Assembly: GCF_000313935.1 (NCBI RefSeq)
Contig: NZ_AMSS01000062.1
Span: 1 to 33,532, forward strand
Source of the DNA: Acinetobacter sp. WC-141
GTDB taxonomy: Bacteria > Pseudomonadota > Gammaproteobacteria > Pseudomonadales > Moraxellaceae
Length of the DNA stretch: 33,532 bases
Direction: 5' to 3'
Under the pieces are notes generated by a model that made no database searches, was not told the DNA's origin, and was given only the letters and a program-made list of their open reading frames with translations. Within the stretch, counting starts at the first letter, position 1. Each line of letters starts with the position of its first letter. Shown piece by piece: positions 16,119 through 26,048 of this stretch. The position numbers and the translations under genes are program-made.

Positions 16119-18086
16119 TTAGCTTCGCACGATATTTAAGAAATACAGATGACGTTCATATTGATCAATAATGTCTTGAATTAAATCTTCTTGCGTCCAA
16201 TCCATTACATCATAGTTCTGACCACCCTCTCTTAAGAATACCTCAGCTTGGAAATATTGCCCATCTTCGGCTTCCGTACGTCCAATTAAAAAACTTGGCG
16301 GCACTGTTTCACGTGGAACAACTTTATAAATAAAATTAATTTCATTATGATGGTCTACCCTAAGTTGCATACCATCTTCAAGTTGGCTAATTGAAACTTC
16401 TAGATGACGGCGTCTCAATTCATGTTGAATATTTTCAAACGCACGACCCACTTGCTTTTCAATATATTCACGTACTTCTTCTTCACTATGAGGATAGTGC
16501 ATGATTAATCCCAAACGCTGTTGCCAGCTTCGTGGATTATGTATGGCACGTGGGGTAATGCGTGCTTCCTGAATGGCTGTCATTTTAGTGACATCAAGAT
16601 GCAAGGCTCTTATTAACCCCCAACTCATTAAGAGCATAACGACAGTAAACGGTAATGCACTCATAATGATTGAAGCCTGAAGTGCGGCCAGACCACCGAC
16701 TAGCAATAAAATAATTGCCAGTACAGCCATGAGTACCGTCCAGAATAATCTCTGCCAAGTCGGTGAATTTTCAGATTTAGCAGTTAAATAATCGGTGACT
16801 AATGCCCCAGAGTCAGCAGAAGTCACAAAAAATAAAACCACCAAGATAGTTGCCAAGATATTCATTACCCCAGACCACGGTAAGTGACCCAGAAATTCAA
16901 ATAATGCAACTGACGAATCTTGCTGAACAGCCTGAATTAATGTCGTTTGATGTTCATGAATAATGCTAAATAGCGCAGCGTTTCCTAAAAAGCCCATCCA
17001 GATAATGGTAAAGCCTGTCGGAATAAGTAAAACCCCAACAATAAATTCTCGAATGGTACGACCACGGGAAACTCGGGCAATAAACATTCCAACGAATGGC
17101 GACCAAGAAATCCACCAAGCCCAGTACAAAATTGTCCAACCACCAATCCATCCATTTGGCTGATAAGCATATAAATTGAATGTCATGGTAAAAAGGTTAG
17201 AGATATATTGCCCAGTGTTTTGAATCGTCGTTTGAAGTAAATAAATACTCGGACCAGCAATAAAAACGAATACTAATAATATTAAAGCTAAAACCAAGTT
17301 CAGTTCTGATAAACGTTTTACTCCCTTATCAAGACCTAGAAACACAGATAAGGACGCTAAAATACTCACAAAAATAATGAGTAGAACTTGAACATGAGTA
17401 CTTTGTTCTACACCAAATAAATAATGTAGACCAGAGTTGATCTGGGTTACCCCAAAGCCAAGCGATGTCGCGACACCAAATACGGTTCCAATAGTTGCGA
17501 AAATATCGATACTATCGCCCCATGGACCATAAATCTTTTTCCCAATAAGAGGATAAAGTGCAGAGCGAGTCTTTAAAGGTAAATTATGCCGATAGGCAAA
17601 GTAAGCCAAAGCCAACCCAACTACAGCGTAAATTGCCCAAGCGTGTAACCCCCAATGGAAAAAGGTAACCCTTAGTGCTTGCTGTGCTGCCTCAATCGTT
17701 TGGGCCTCTCCACTTGGTGGAGTAACGTAATGCATGACGGGTTCAGCAACGCCGAAGAACATCAACCCAATCCCCATCCCTGCAGTAAACAGCATGGCGA
17801 ACCAAGACCCATTATTATAATCAGGCTGGCTATGATCAGGCCCTAATTTAATACGTCCAATCGATGAACAGGCGATATAAATCAATAAGATGAGAAAGAA
17901 GGCAACAGATAGAACATAGAACCAGCTAAATGAATCCGTGATCCACTGTTTTAATTGCTGCGTTAAAAGCTCAAAAGAACTCGGAGCGATCACAACTACT
18001 GCTAAGAACAAAGCAATAATAATGACCGTACCAAAAAATACGTTAGGATTAACGTTTGCGAACCAACCGGACTGTTTGGAAGGCAT
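16119..18086 (-). CDS. betT: BCCT-family choline/betaine transporter, BetT-like
   Basis: Inner-membrane betaine/choline/carnitine transporter, 655 aa, with twelve transmembrane helices in residues about 15-500. The glycine-rich helix GMGIGLMFFGVAEP is the substrate and ion-coupling segment, and the aromatic block WTILYWAWWISWSPFVGMFI is the family signature in TM8. A cytosolic C-terminal domain of about 150 residues follows, as in BetT-type carriers where it tunes osmotic response. The start is supported by a GGAGGA ribosome-binding site. No betA, betB or betI genes are adjacent, so the substrate (choline or glycine betaine) is inferred from family only. Confidence 0.88.
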   Translation of the reverse strand: MPSKQSGWFANVNPNVFFGTVIIIALFLAVVVIAPSSFELLTQQLKQWITDSFSWFYVLSVAFFLILLIYIACSSIGRIKLGPDHSQPDYNNGSWFAMLFTAGMGIGLMFFGVAEPVMHYVTPPSGEAQTIEAAQQALRVTFFHWGLHAWAIYAVVGLALAYFAYRHNLPLKTRSALYPLIGKKIYGPWGDSIDIFATIGTVFGVATSLGFGVTQINSGLHYLFGVEQSTHVQVLLIIFVSILASLSVFLGLDKGVKRLSELNLVLALILLVFVFIAGPSIYLLQTTIQNTGQYISNLFTMTFNLYAYQPNGWIGGWTILYWAWWISWSPFVGMFIARVSRGRTIREFIVGVLLIPTGFTIIWMGFLGNAALFSIIHEHQTTLIQAVQQDSSVALFEFLGHLPWSGVMNILATILVVLFFVTSADSGALVTDYLTAKSENSPTWQRLFWTVLMAVLAIILLLVGGLAALQASIIMSALPFTVVMLLMSWGLIRALHLDVTKMTAIQEARITPRAIHNPRSWQQRLGLIMHYPHSEEEVREYIEKQVGRAFENIQHELRRRHLEVSISQLEDGMQLRVDHHNEINFIYKVVPRETVPPSFLIGRTEAEDGQYFQAEVFLREGGQNYDVMDWTQEDLIQDIIDQYERHLYFLNIVRS

Positions 18087-18253
18087 AAATCCTCCATGTT
18101 ATTTTAATGACGAGTGACAGGCTTAAATGCCGATAAGATATTCATAGAATGAACAAAGCTAGGGCTTTCAATAGAGAAAGCCGATGACACTCTAAATAAA
18201 CTTAAAGAATATTGCAGTTACAAAGGTGTAAATAAATTAAAACACCTCCTACA

Positions 18254-18946
18254 TTATTTATCTGAATTTTTTTTAGGGAGGTGGGTAATATATTGTAAAG
18301 CAATTAATCGAGTTACGATTAAGGCTAAATACATGACACCACAGAACATTTGAAGCATGGCTAAAACGCGCGCTTGTGGCGTGATGGGCATTAGATCGGA
18401 TAACCCGGTAGCCGACTGCAAGCTAAAGCTTAGGAAGAGTAAATCTAGCCAAGTTTGTAATGGATGAGGGTTATTTGGATTTTGAAAGCTATAGGGAAAG
18501 ACGAGCTGGCAAATGTTGTATAAAAATGCAAAACCCCATGCAATCAGTGTAAAGACTGCTGCCGCCGCAAATAATTCATCTCTTGTTAAATATCGGTCAG
18601 CAAACATATAACGAAATAAACCATAGGCTGCCGAAAAGTAGGCCAGAGCTTCACAGCTATGAGCAAATAGCTGAATATATAAATTGCTATAGCCCAATAC
18701 AATAAGTACTGATGACAGAATTGCACCGCTCACAAACGTTAAGCCTAAAAAAGTAAACATAGGCGTTTGGCGAATAACTTTGGCAATCAATAATAAAGCA
18801 AGAACACCTAATGACCAGGTTAAAGTTCGGTAAGGCAAACTATCCAATGTCAACATGGCTAAAATCAATAAAATAAACTGAACGAGTAACAGCCATGCAG
18901 AAGGCAATAAGCGAAAACTTGCCCAAAACTCAATAATTGATCGCAT
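18254..18946 (-). CDS. Ion-channel-like membrane protein with degenerate pore filter
   Basis: Integral membrane protein of 230 aa. About four N-terminal helices (18-112) precede a C-terminal two-helix pore module: helix at about 127-150, pore loop at 165-187, helix at 191-215. The pore loop reads SFSLQSATGLSDLMPITP, which aligns with the potassium channel filter region (S-x-T-V-G-Y-G-D-x-x-P) but has TGLSD (180-184) in place of TVGYGD. The tyrosine and second glycine needed for potassium selectivity are missing, so conduction may be non-selective or lost. It could be a two-pore-domain or Ion_trans_2 family member. No regulatory cytoplasmic domain is seen. Confidence 0.65.
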   Translation of the reverse strand: MRSIIEFWASFRLLPSAWLLLVQFILLILAMLTLDSLPYRTLTWSLGVLALLLIAKVIRQTPMFTFLGLTFVSGAILSSVLIVLGYSNLYIQLFAHSCEALAYFSAAYGLFRYMFADRYLTRDELFAAAAVFTLIAWGFAFLYNICQLVFPYSFQNPNNPHPLQTWLDLLFLSFSLQSATGLSDLMPITPQARVLAMLQMFCGVMYLALIVTRLIALQYITHLPKKNSDK

Positions 18947-19068
18947 TATTATTTTCCTTGTCTCATTATGCTTTTTTGAGATTTAACAGATAATACTGTA
19001 CACAAAACAGAGCAAACAAGTTGTTCTTTATTAATATCTAAACAGTAAATTGAAAATAAAAAAGTATA

Positions 19069-19092
19069 AAAAAAGCCCCGTAGGGCTTTTTA
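19069..19092 (-). terminator. Intrinsic terminator of yjcH-actP
   Basis: Stem AAAAAGCCC / GGGCTTTTT with a 4-nt loop and a T-run on the minus strand, 25 bp past the actP stop. Confidence 0.9.
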
Positions 19093-19116
19093 AAAAATGA
19101 GCTAACTATCTTAATT

Positions 19117-20832
19117 TTAGTGATCCGATGCACCCGATGCGCCAATACCTGTCATTGAACGAACATATTGAGCATCAAAAGCAGCACGCTCTTTTTTAGC
19201 ACGTGCAGAGTTGTCAGTCACCGAGAACAACCAACAGCAAAGGAATGACAACGGCATAGCGAATAATGCAGGGCCATTGAATGGATTGATTGGTGTATCA
19301 GAGATTTTTAAAGTATCTACCCAAACTGCTTTAGACAGAATAATAAGTACGACTGCTGTTACAAGACCAACAACACCACCAATAACAGCTCCACGAGTTG
19401 TTAAACCTTTCCAGAACATAGAAAGAACAAGTATTGGGAAGTTTGCACAACAAGCTACAGAGAATGCCAAACCTACCATGAATGCTACGTTTTGCTTTTC
19501 AAACAAAATACCCAAAACCATTGCGAAGATTGCTAAACCTAATGTCGCAATTTTTGACATGCGAAGTTCTGAAGCAGGAGTTGTTTGACCTTTCTTGAAT
19601 ACGTTAGCGTATAAGTCGTGAGAGATTGCAGATGCGCCTGAAAGCGTTAAACCAGCAACAACAGCAAGAATGGTTGCGAACGCTACAGCTGAAATGAAGC
19701 CCATGAATAAGTCACCACCTAAAGCGTCACTTAAATGCACGGCTGCCATATTGTTACCACCAACAAGCTCAAGTTTGCCTGTTACTGCCATTTTTGCAAC
19801 ATCAAGGAATTGCGGATTGTTCGATACGAAAAGGATCGCACCGAAACCAATAATGAAAGTTAAAAGATAGAAGTAACCAATAAAACCTGTTGCAACCACA
19901 ACCGATTTACGTGCTTCTTTTGCATCTTTTACAGTGAAGAAACGCATAAGAATGTGTGGAAGACCTGCTGTACCAAACATTAATGCCAAACCTAGAGACA
20001 AGGCATCAATCGGATTTGCCGCAAGTTTACCCGGCCCCATGATTTTTGCAGCATCGGTTAAGCTGATGTCGTGTACTTTACTGAAAACTTCAATTGATTG
20101 GCTAAACATGTTGCTAAAGCTGAAACCGACTGCTTTCATTACCATGAATGCCATGAAGGTTGCACCACTGAGTAACATAACCGCTTTGATAATTTGTACC
20201 CATGTCGTTGCCAACATGCCACCAAAGATGACATATGCCATCATCAAAAGACCAACGATGACTACAGCAATGTTGTAGTTCAAACCAAATAGTAATTTGA
20301 TGAGCTGACCCGCACCTACCATTTGAGCAATCAAATAGAATGCCACAACAACAAGTGAACTGATTGCAGCTAAAGTACGTACTGGTTTTTCTTCAAGGCG
20401 GAATGAAACCACATCTGAAAGGTTGTATTTACCAAGGTTACGCAAACGTTCTGCAACCAAGAATAAAACGATTGGCCAGCCTACCATAAACCCAAGCGAG
20501 TAAAGTAAGCCATCAAACCCCGAACTAAACACAAGTGCAGAAATACCGAGGAAAGATGCAGCAGACATATAGTCACCCGCAATTGCCAGACCATTCTGGA
20601 AACCGCTGATTCCACCACCTGCTGTATAGAAATCTTGTGTAGATTGAGTTTGTTTCGCCGCCCACTTAGTAATGAACAAAGTGAAACCAACAAAAATGAC
20701 AAACATAATAATGGCATGCCAGTTGGTTGCTTGTTGTTCAGCTTCACCCAGATCTGGACTCGCCATAGCCACTGTTGAATATAGCGATGCTGCTGCCAAT
20801 AAAGCTTTCGCCTTTAATGAATTCCATTTCAT
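19117..20832 (-). CDS. actP: Cation/acetate symporter ActP
   Basis: Sodium:solute symporter (SSS/SLC5) family permease that takes up acetate and other short monocarboxylates, 571 aa. A signal peptide ([19 protein letters not shown]...AMA) precedes the transmembrane region, as in E. coli ActP. Long identical stretches with that protein include [36 protein letters not shown] and [15 protein letters not shown]. The start chosen (20832) gives the signal peptide and sits one base after the yjcH stop (TAATATG), so translation is coupled; a longer reading adds twelve residues overlapping yjcH. A CrbR-type box lies upstream of yjcH, consistent with control by CrbS/CrbR. Confidence 0.95.
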   Translation of the reverse strand: MKWNSLKAKALLAAASLYSTVAMASPDLGEAEQQATNWHAIIMFVIFVGFTLFITKWAAKQTQSTQDFYTAGGGISGFQNGLAIAGDYMSAASFLGISALVFSSGFDGLLYSLGFMVGWPIVLFLVAERLRNLGKYNLSDVVSFRLEEKPVRTLAAISSLVVVAFYLIAQMVGAGQLIKLLFGLNYNIAVVIVGLLMMAYVIFGGMLATTWVQIIKAVMLLSGATFMAFMVMKAVGFSFSNMFSQSIEVFSKVHDISLTDAAKIMGPGKLAANPIDALSLGLALMFGTAGLPHILMRFFTVKDAKEARKSVVVATGFIGYFYLLTFIIGFGAILFVSNNPQFLDVAKMAVTGKLELVGGNNMAAVHLSDALGGDLFMGFISAVAFATILAVVAGLTLSGASAISHDLYANVFKKGQTTPASELRMSKIATLGLAIFAMVLGILFEKQNVAFMVGLAFSVACCANFPILVLSMFWKGLTTRGAVIGGVVGLVTAVVLIILSKAVWVDTLKISDTPINPFNGPALFAMPLSFLCCWLFSVTDNSARAKKERAAFDAQYVRSMTGIGASGASDH

Positions 20833-20833
20833 A

Positions 20834-21166
20834 TTAGTGTAGTCCTTTATCATGCGTGATGGCTTCAACTTCCTTCAACGCTTCTTCACTCAACTGGTCA
20901 AGGGTATTATTTGCGATAAAAGAATACACGCCACACAGTAGGAAAGATAAAACAATAATTCCTAAACCTAGCGGGATTCCCCATGTCGTTACACCACCAC
21001 TAAATGAACTCATCAAAAATTCTTTGTTGTAGCCAACAAGCAGCATAAAACCCACATAAAGAATTAACATGATGATTGTGAGCGTCCAACTTAATGCACT
21101 TTTTTTCTTGACCATCTTTTGAAACTTTGGATTGCGTAGAATCTGTTCTACTTGGTTCTGATCCAT
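20834..21166 (-). CDS. yjcH: DUF485 membrane protein YjcH
   Basis: Small inner-membrane protein of 110 aa with two transmembrane helices (about 27-47 and 62-84), family DUF485. It almost always precedes actP and is thought to assist the acetate permease, though its role is not proven. The ATG at 21166 ([16 protein letters not shown]) is preferred because a strong AAGGAG ribosome-binding site lies 7 nt before it; a longer frame adds twelve residues with no family support. It is the first gene of the yjcH-actP operon. Confidence 0.92.
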   Translation of the reverse strand: MDQNQVEQILRNPKFQKMVKKKSALSWTLTIIMLILYVGFMLLVGYNKEFLMSSFSGGVTTWGIPLGLGIIVLSFLLCGVYSFIANNTLDQLSEEALKEVEAITHDKGLH

Positions 21167-21262
21167 AACCAAACTCCTTGCCCTGTGTCCAGCCTTGGCC
21201 ACTTTTTTAATAGTAGTTTCTCAGTATTCAAGTTAGCAAAATTACGTGTAATTCGTAACTTA

Positions 21263-21272
21263 GACTTTGGTC
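21263..21272. promoter_or_regulatory. Putative CrbR box upstream of yjcH-actP
   Basis: GACTTTGGTC (GAC-N4-GTC dyad) lies 97 bp before the yjcH start, in the divergent gap with crbS. The same ten bases occur upstream of acs, and a one-base variant upstream of the gene at 25236. Confidence 0.6.
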
Positions 21273-21339
21273 GTTAAATTTTAATCAATTTATAGCTTTG
21301 TTTCTGCTTGGGGTATGATAGGCACAAGGTTTTAATCAT

Positions 21340-24300
21340 GTGAGTCATATGAACAGCTGGCTGATTATTGGGGTACTCACCCTTTATATAGCACTCTTAT
21401 TTATTTGTGCTTTTTTTGGTGAAAAGCATGCCAGCCGTCTGAGTACACGTGGCCGCATGTTCTTGTTCAGCTTAACGCTAGGCGTTTACTGTTCATCATG
21501 GACATTTTATGGCGCAACCGGAGCCGCTGTTCGGGAAGGCGTCATTTTCTTGCCTATTTACTTAGGCCCCCTCTTATTTGTCTGGTTTGGTTATGACATT
21601 TGGCGGCGTTTAGGCCGGGTACGTCAGCACCACGCCATCTCATCAATTGCCGATTTTGTTGCGGCACGTTATGGAAAAAGTGGCGTCTTGGCTTCGCTGG
21701 TCACTATTTTGGCCGTAATCGCAATTATTCCCTATCTGGCTCTCCAGTTACGTGCAATTGCTTTAAGCACGTCTGTCATTATGGAACAGAATGCTCATAT
21801 CCATACAACCACCAATAGTGTTTTACTTTTAACCAGCGTACTGGCTATTTTGGCAATGATCTTTGGTACAAGGCAAATTGCCAATACCGAGCAACATGGC
21901 GGCCTCATGTTAGCCGTCGCATTTGAATCTTTTGTAAAATTATTCGCGCTGATTTGCGTTGCTTTATTTTTTATTTTTGAAACACCAGCGAACCTTGTAC
22001 AAGTCACAGCCGATGTGAACCAAACTTTTCAGGAAGTTCAATTATTTGGAGTACCTGAAACCTTCTGGATTCAGACCTTATTGGCAGGTTTGGCAATTAT
22101 CTGTTTACCACGCCAATTTCATGTCGCAGTTGTCGAACTACGTGATGAAAAGCATATTCGTGGCGCGCGCAAATGGTTTGCGGCTTATCTCATTTTAACA
22201 ATTTTAGCTATTATCCCAATTGCAAGCTGGGCTTTGCACGCAGCACCAAAGTTTCTGACTGTACCCGATGTTGCGGTACTCTCATTACCCCTGAGTTATA
22301 ACCAAGAGTGGTTGGCTTTACTGGCCTTTTTAGGTGGGTTCTCTGCATCAACAGGCATGTTGCTGGTTTCATCTGTTGCCTTGTCTATTATGCTCAGTAA
22401 CGACTTGATTATGCCCGCACTCTGGCGTTTTAAGTTGTTGTCACGTCACGATAAACATTTACCTAAAGTTCTTAAATTTAGCCGCCGTATTAGTATTGTC
22501 GCGGTCATGCTCCTTGGTTTTTTATTCTTCCATTTCTTTAATGATATTAACCAGCTTTCAGTATTCGGCCTCTTAGCTTTTAGTGCTGTTGCCCAGTTTG
22601 CACCTGCGCTCATTGGAGGCTTATATTGGCGTGGCGGAAGCCGCCAAGGGGTCTATGCGGGTCTTATCGTTGGATTTTTAATGTGGAGTTATACCTTATT
22701 ATTTCCAACAATTTTACGTAGCTTGCCAGAGTTTTATCAGGAAACAGCCCAAAGTATTTTACTTTTTGGTCCCTTTGGAATTAATGCCTTACGTCCAGAG
22801 TCGCTTTTTGGTTTTGAATCATTTGCACCTTTAACCCACGGCGTTATTTGGTCACTCGGTTTAAATATTGTTTTATATATCTGGATTTCAAAAATTTATC
22901 GACCAAGCGTGGCCGAGCAAATTCAGGCTGAAAGCTTTTTCTATTATGAAACCAAGCCCTTGCCATCACCGCATACGTCTACCGATTTAACCTATTTACC
23001 TCACGATGCTGCACGTTTAAAAGTAGGAGATCTATTCGCTCTTGCTAAACGAATTACGGGTGAACAACCAACAACTCAAGCATTTGAAAATTTTTGTGAG
23101 CAAAATCATCTCACGCTCAACCCAAATAGCATCGCGAATGGTATGTGGTGGCGTTTTACCGAGCAATATCTAGCTGGCATTATCGGTGCTGCCTCTGCTC
23201 GTACGTTGCTGACTACCGCAATGATCAATAATGGTCTCGCATTAGGCCAAGTCGCGAATATTTTAGACCAAGCCTCACAATGGCAACGTTTCAACCAAAA
23301 CCTGCTCATGACCATGATTGACCACATGACCCAAGGGGTGAGTGTAGTTGATAAAAATATGTGTTTGGTGGCCTGGAATAACCAATATTTAAAACTGTTT
23401 GGTTACCCAAAAGACTTAGTCTATGTAGGTTGTCCAATTGCCGACCTGATTCGTTATAACGCTGAACGCGGCGAATGCGGTCCCGGTTCAGTCGAAGAAC
23501 ATGTTCGTAAACGCTTGCACTGGATGAAAGTCGGAAGCGCGCATGAATTTGAACGAATCCGTAAAGACGGACGCGTTATTCAAATGCGTGGTAATCCTAT
23601 TTCAGGCGGAGGCTTTGTGACGACATTTGCCGACATTACTGCTTTCCGTGCAAATGAGGCAATACTTGAAGCCCGGGTAAAAAACCGTACCCAACAGCTT
23701 GCTGATGCTTTATCAGAACAACAACTTGCACGTGAACAAGCCGATATGGCGAATATGTCGAAAAGCCGATTTATTGCTGCGGCAAGTCATGACTTATTAC
23801 AACCGATGCATGCGGCTCGTCTCTTTAGTACGGTTCTTGAACAAAGCATTGCCACAGAAGAAGACCGTCAAACTTTGCAACAACTTGACCGTGCTCTGTA
23901 TGGTGCAGAAAGCATGCTCTCTGCCCTACTCGATATTGCTCGTTTAGAAGGCGGTACCATACAGCCAAAAAGACAGCCTTATCCATTACACGATTTATTA
24001 AACGATCTTGAACTACAGTTTAAATCGATTGCCGCACAGCGAAATATTTCACTCAAAGTTCACGATGTATCGTTCTGGATTGACACCGATCCACAGTGGA
24101 TTCGACGTATTATTCAGAACTTTGTCAGTAATGCTCTGCGTTATACAGCCAAAGGCCGAGTGGTTGTGGGCGTTTTACGCTCGGCGCAAAAATCTGGTCA
24201 TATTCGAATCGGAGTCTGGGACACTGGCCCTGGAATTGCCGAAGAGCAACGTATTAAACTGTTTCAAGAGTTCGAACGCTGTGGGCATTTATCACCTTGG

Positions 24301-24846
24301 GGTGAGCAAGGTCTAGGTTTAGGCCTCGCGATTGTGCAGCGTATGACAGGTTTATTGAATTATCCTGTTCATGTCTACTCACAGCTTGAGAAAGGCTCAT
24401 GCTTTATGATTGAAGTCCCAGTCGTAGAAGCGCCAAAAGTAATTACTCCAACCGTGCAAACAGTGCCGTTAAAAACTAAGGCCTACCGGATTTTGTGTTT
24501 AGATAACGATGAAACTATTTTAGAGGGTATGAGTAGTTTACTTGGTCGATGGGGATATCAGGTCTTTAAAGCCACTGAACCTGAACAAGCACTGGAGATT
24601 ATTCAAAAAGAGAATATTCAGGTTTGGCTTATCGATCAGCATTTAAATAATAACCAACTGGGTGTCGATTTTATTTTGCAAAATCGACAGCATGACGTTC
24701 CTGTTGCTTTAATTACAGCGGACTCTCATCCAGAGTTACCTCAGCAATTGAAAGAATTGAATATTGTTTTACTCAAAAAACCCCTTAAACCGGCCTCTCT
24801 AAGAGCGTGGCTGTCGGGACTTAAAATTGCCAGCGTAGCAGATTAA
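21340..24846 (+). CDS. crbS: Hybrid sensor histidine kinase with SLC5 transporter domain, CrbS/MxtR-like
   Basis: Membrane-bound sensor kinase of 1168 aa that controls acetate metabolism with CrbR. Residues 1-530 form an SSS/SLC5-like transporter domain of about 13 helices. A linker at about 535-660 fits a STAC-type four-helix segment, followed by a PAS domain (about 660-770), a dimerisation/phosphoacceptor helix with H817 in AASHDLLQPMHAARL, and an HATPase domain (N box QNFVSNALRY, G boxes DTGPGIA and GLGLGLAIV). A C-terminal receiver domain (about 1045-1165) has its acceptor D1099 in WLIDQH. The GTG at 21340 has an AAGG 10 nt upstream; an ATG at 21349 (MNSWLIIG) is an alternative. Whether the permease-like domain transports or only senses is unknown. 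Confidence 0.92.
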   Translation: MSHMNSWLIIGVLTLYIALLFICAFFGEKHASRLSTRGRMFLFSLTLGVYCSSWTFYGATGAAVREGVIFLPIYLGPLLFVWFGYDIWRRLGRVRQHHAISSIADFVAARYGKSGVLASLVTILAVIAIIPYLALQLRAIALSTSVIMEQNAHIHTTTNSVLLLTSVLAILAMIFGTRQIANTEQHGGLMLAVAFESFVKLFALICVALFFIFETPANLVQVTADVNQTFQEVQLFGVPETFWIQTLLAGLAIICLPRQFHVAVVELRDEKHIRGARKWFAAYLILTILAIIPIASWALHAAPKFLTVPDVAVLSLPLSYNQEWLALLAFLGGFSASTGMLLVSSVALSIMLSNDLIMPALWRFKLLSRHDKHLPKVLKFSRRISIVAVMLLGFLFFHFFNDINQLSVFGLLAFSAVAQFAPALIGGLYWRGGSRQGVYAGLIVGFLMWSYTLLFPTILRSLPEFYQETAQSILLFGPFGINALRPESLFGFESFAPLTHGVIWSLGLNIVLYIWISKIYRPSVAEQIQAESFFYYETKPLPSPHTSTDLTYLPHDAARLKVGDLFALAKRITGEQPTTQAFENFCEQNHLTLNPNSIANGMWWRFTEQYLAGIIGAASARTLLTTAMINNGLALGQVANILDQASQWQRFNQNLLMTMIDHMTQGVSVVDKNMCLVAWNNQYLKLFGYPKDLVYVGCPIADLIRYNAERGECGPGSVEEHVRKRLHWMKVGSAHEFERIRKDGRVIQMRGNPISGGGFVTTFADITAFRANEAILEARVKNRTQQLADALSEQQLAREQADMANMSKSRFIAAASHDLLQPMHAARLFSTVLEQSIATEEDRQTLQQLDRALYGAESMLSALLDIARLEGGTIQPKRQPYPLHDLLNDLELQFKSIAAQRNISLKVHDVSFWIDTDPQWIRRIIQNFVSNALRYTAKGRVVVGVLRSAQKSGHIRIGVWDTGPGIAEEQRIKLFQEFERCGHLSPWGEQGLGLGLAIVQRMTGLLNYPVHVYSQLEKGSCFMIEVPVVEAPKVITPTVQTVPLKTKAYRILCLDNDETILEGMSSLLGRWGYQVFKATEPEQALEIIQKENIQVWLIDQHLNNNQLGVDFILQNRQHDVPVALITADSHPELPQQLKELNIVLLKKPLKPASLRAWLSGLKIASVAD

Positions 24847-24852
24847 ATATTT

Positions 24853-24890
24853 TCTCTCCTAAGCCTTCTTATAGGTTTGGGAGAGATTTC
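24853..24890 (+). terminator. Terminator hairpin after crbS
   Basis: Stem TCTCTCC / GGAGAGA with inner CC / GG pairing is followed by a short T-run (ATTTCT), 7 bp past the stop codon. It is weaker than others in the window. Confidence 0.6.
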
Positions 24891-25235
24891 TGGCAAAAGT
24901 TATAGGTTTAATTTAAGCCAATAGGCAGAACTGCTCAAAAAGTCTACTTTTGTTGATTGAATAATTGGCTAAACTTTCCAACAGCCCTTTTTCTATGGCA
25001 AAGCCCACCTTTTTTGTAAGTGAACACTTGTATACTTAGTTACAATTTAATAAATACTTGTTTTTTAATATTATTATTAAACAAAAAGCGTCATATACGA
25101 CTTTAGTCGTATTCTACTTGCATTCTTGATGACACATAACTATTCCAAACGCATTTGATAAATGTATAACCATTTTTTAACCCATTTCTATATTAAGCAC
25201 CACCTGCTCACGAATTAATGCAAAGGATAACTGCC
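24891..25235. other. Intergenic region with CrbR-type palindrome
   Basis: This is an AT-rich gap of about 345 bases without a gene. Its main feature is the perfect palindrome at 25095-25112, described separately. The stretch 25113-25235 is the likely promoter and leader of the next gene. Confidence 0.5.
25095..25112. promoter_or_regulatory. Putative CrbR box, perfect palindrome
   Basis: ATACGACTTTAGTCGTAT has perfect 8-bp arms and a 2-bp centre; it contains the GACTTTAGTC core. It is the most symmetrical of three such sites in the window and lies 124 bp before the start at 25236. Confidence 0.6.
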
Positions 25236-26003
25236 ATGAATATTTCTGATAACAGCCCCCAAGGTCAACTTTCTTCTCAACAATTTTATCGTCAATACAG
25301 TGCCAATGCTTTACTTCCTGAACTCGATTGGCAAAGTATTTTTCCCAACAGCAAACTGAATGAAGCCCATATCAAAGCATTAAATACGATTTATCAAAGT
25401 GCAGTCCCACTCGCACTTAATGTGTTTCATGATCTAAATTTTGATGTATTCGCACCTGCTGCTTATCATCCTCAAGGTTTAGGCCTATTTGATAAATTGG
25501 CGCAACAAGAAGAGAGCTTCTTACAAGTCCTTACAGCTGAAAGTGAAAACCTAGATCATGACACACGTCATCAAATTTGGAGCATGTTACTTCGCGGTGG
25601 AGCTGTACTGGTTTTCAAAGCTTGGCTTGGTCACGTCAAACTTGGCGAAAATCAGTTAGATATGACTCAGTTTGATGAACTCTCTGACTTACTCTTTATT
25701 AAGACTCATCCAGATCAATTGGCTGAACGTCTACATGTCGATGAAAAAGCAAAACTCGACCATATCTTCTTAATGTATGGCAATGATATTTTCCTTGATC
25801 GCTTTAACAGCCTAGAAACAGCTGCTCTGTTCGTCGATTTAGGTGTTTATGATGCAGCCTTCTTAAGCTTACGTGACGACCGCGTGGCTGAATATTTAAA
25901 AAAGAAAGGTTATGTGACTCAAGAACAAATTGATGATTTGCAATGTGCCCTTAACCCATTGTACTGCGACAGCCTAACGCCAAAGCAAGATTGCCTTGCT
26001 TAA
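25236..26003 (+). CDS. Uncharacterised protein, candidate acetate-regulon member
   Basis: 255-aa soluble protein that I do not recognise. No signal peptide or membrane helix is seen; it looks largely helical. The last 25 residues hold three cysteines (LQCALNPLYCDSLTPKQDCL), which could bind metal or form disulfides. The start at 25236 (MNISDNSPQGQL) has an AAAGGA ribosome-binding site 9 nt upstream; an in-frame ATG at 25218 lies before that site. It sits between crbS and crbR, convergent with crbR, and a perfect copy of the presumed CrbR box precedes it, so it may act in acetate metabolism or its regulation. That role is inference from position alone. Confidence 0.75.
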   Translation: MNISDNSPQGQLSSQQFYRQYSANALLPELDWQSIFPNSKLNEAHIKALNTIYQSAVPLALNVFHDLNFDVFAPAAYHPQGLGLFDKLAQQEESFLQVLTAESENLDHDTRHQIWSMLLRGGAVLVFKAWLGHVKLGENQLDMTQFDELSDLLFIKTHPDQLAERLHVDEKAKLDHIFLMYGNDIFLDRFNSLETAALFVDLGVYDAAFLSLRDDRVAEYLKKKGYVTQEQIDDLQCALNPLYCDSLTPKQDCLA

Positions 26004-26014
26004 GTGGCACCCAT

Positions 26015-26044
26015 AAAAAAGACCTCAATCGAGGTCTTTTTTTT
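26015..26044. terminator. Bidirectional terminator before crbR 3' end
   Basis: A 12-bp stem AAAAAAGACCTC / GAGGTCTTTTTT with an AATC loop separates the convergent unknown gene and crbR. Confidence 0.92.
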
Positions 26045-26048
26045 CTTT

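Noticed and set aside
18242..18290. Terminator overlapping the end of the channel-like gene
   Set aside because: The CACCTCC / GGGAGGTG arms can pair, but the loop is about 28 nt and partly coding, so the call is too weak.
19211..20278. Several plus-strand frames opposite actP
   Set aside because: All are antisense to a clearly conserved transporter and show shadow composition.
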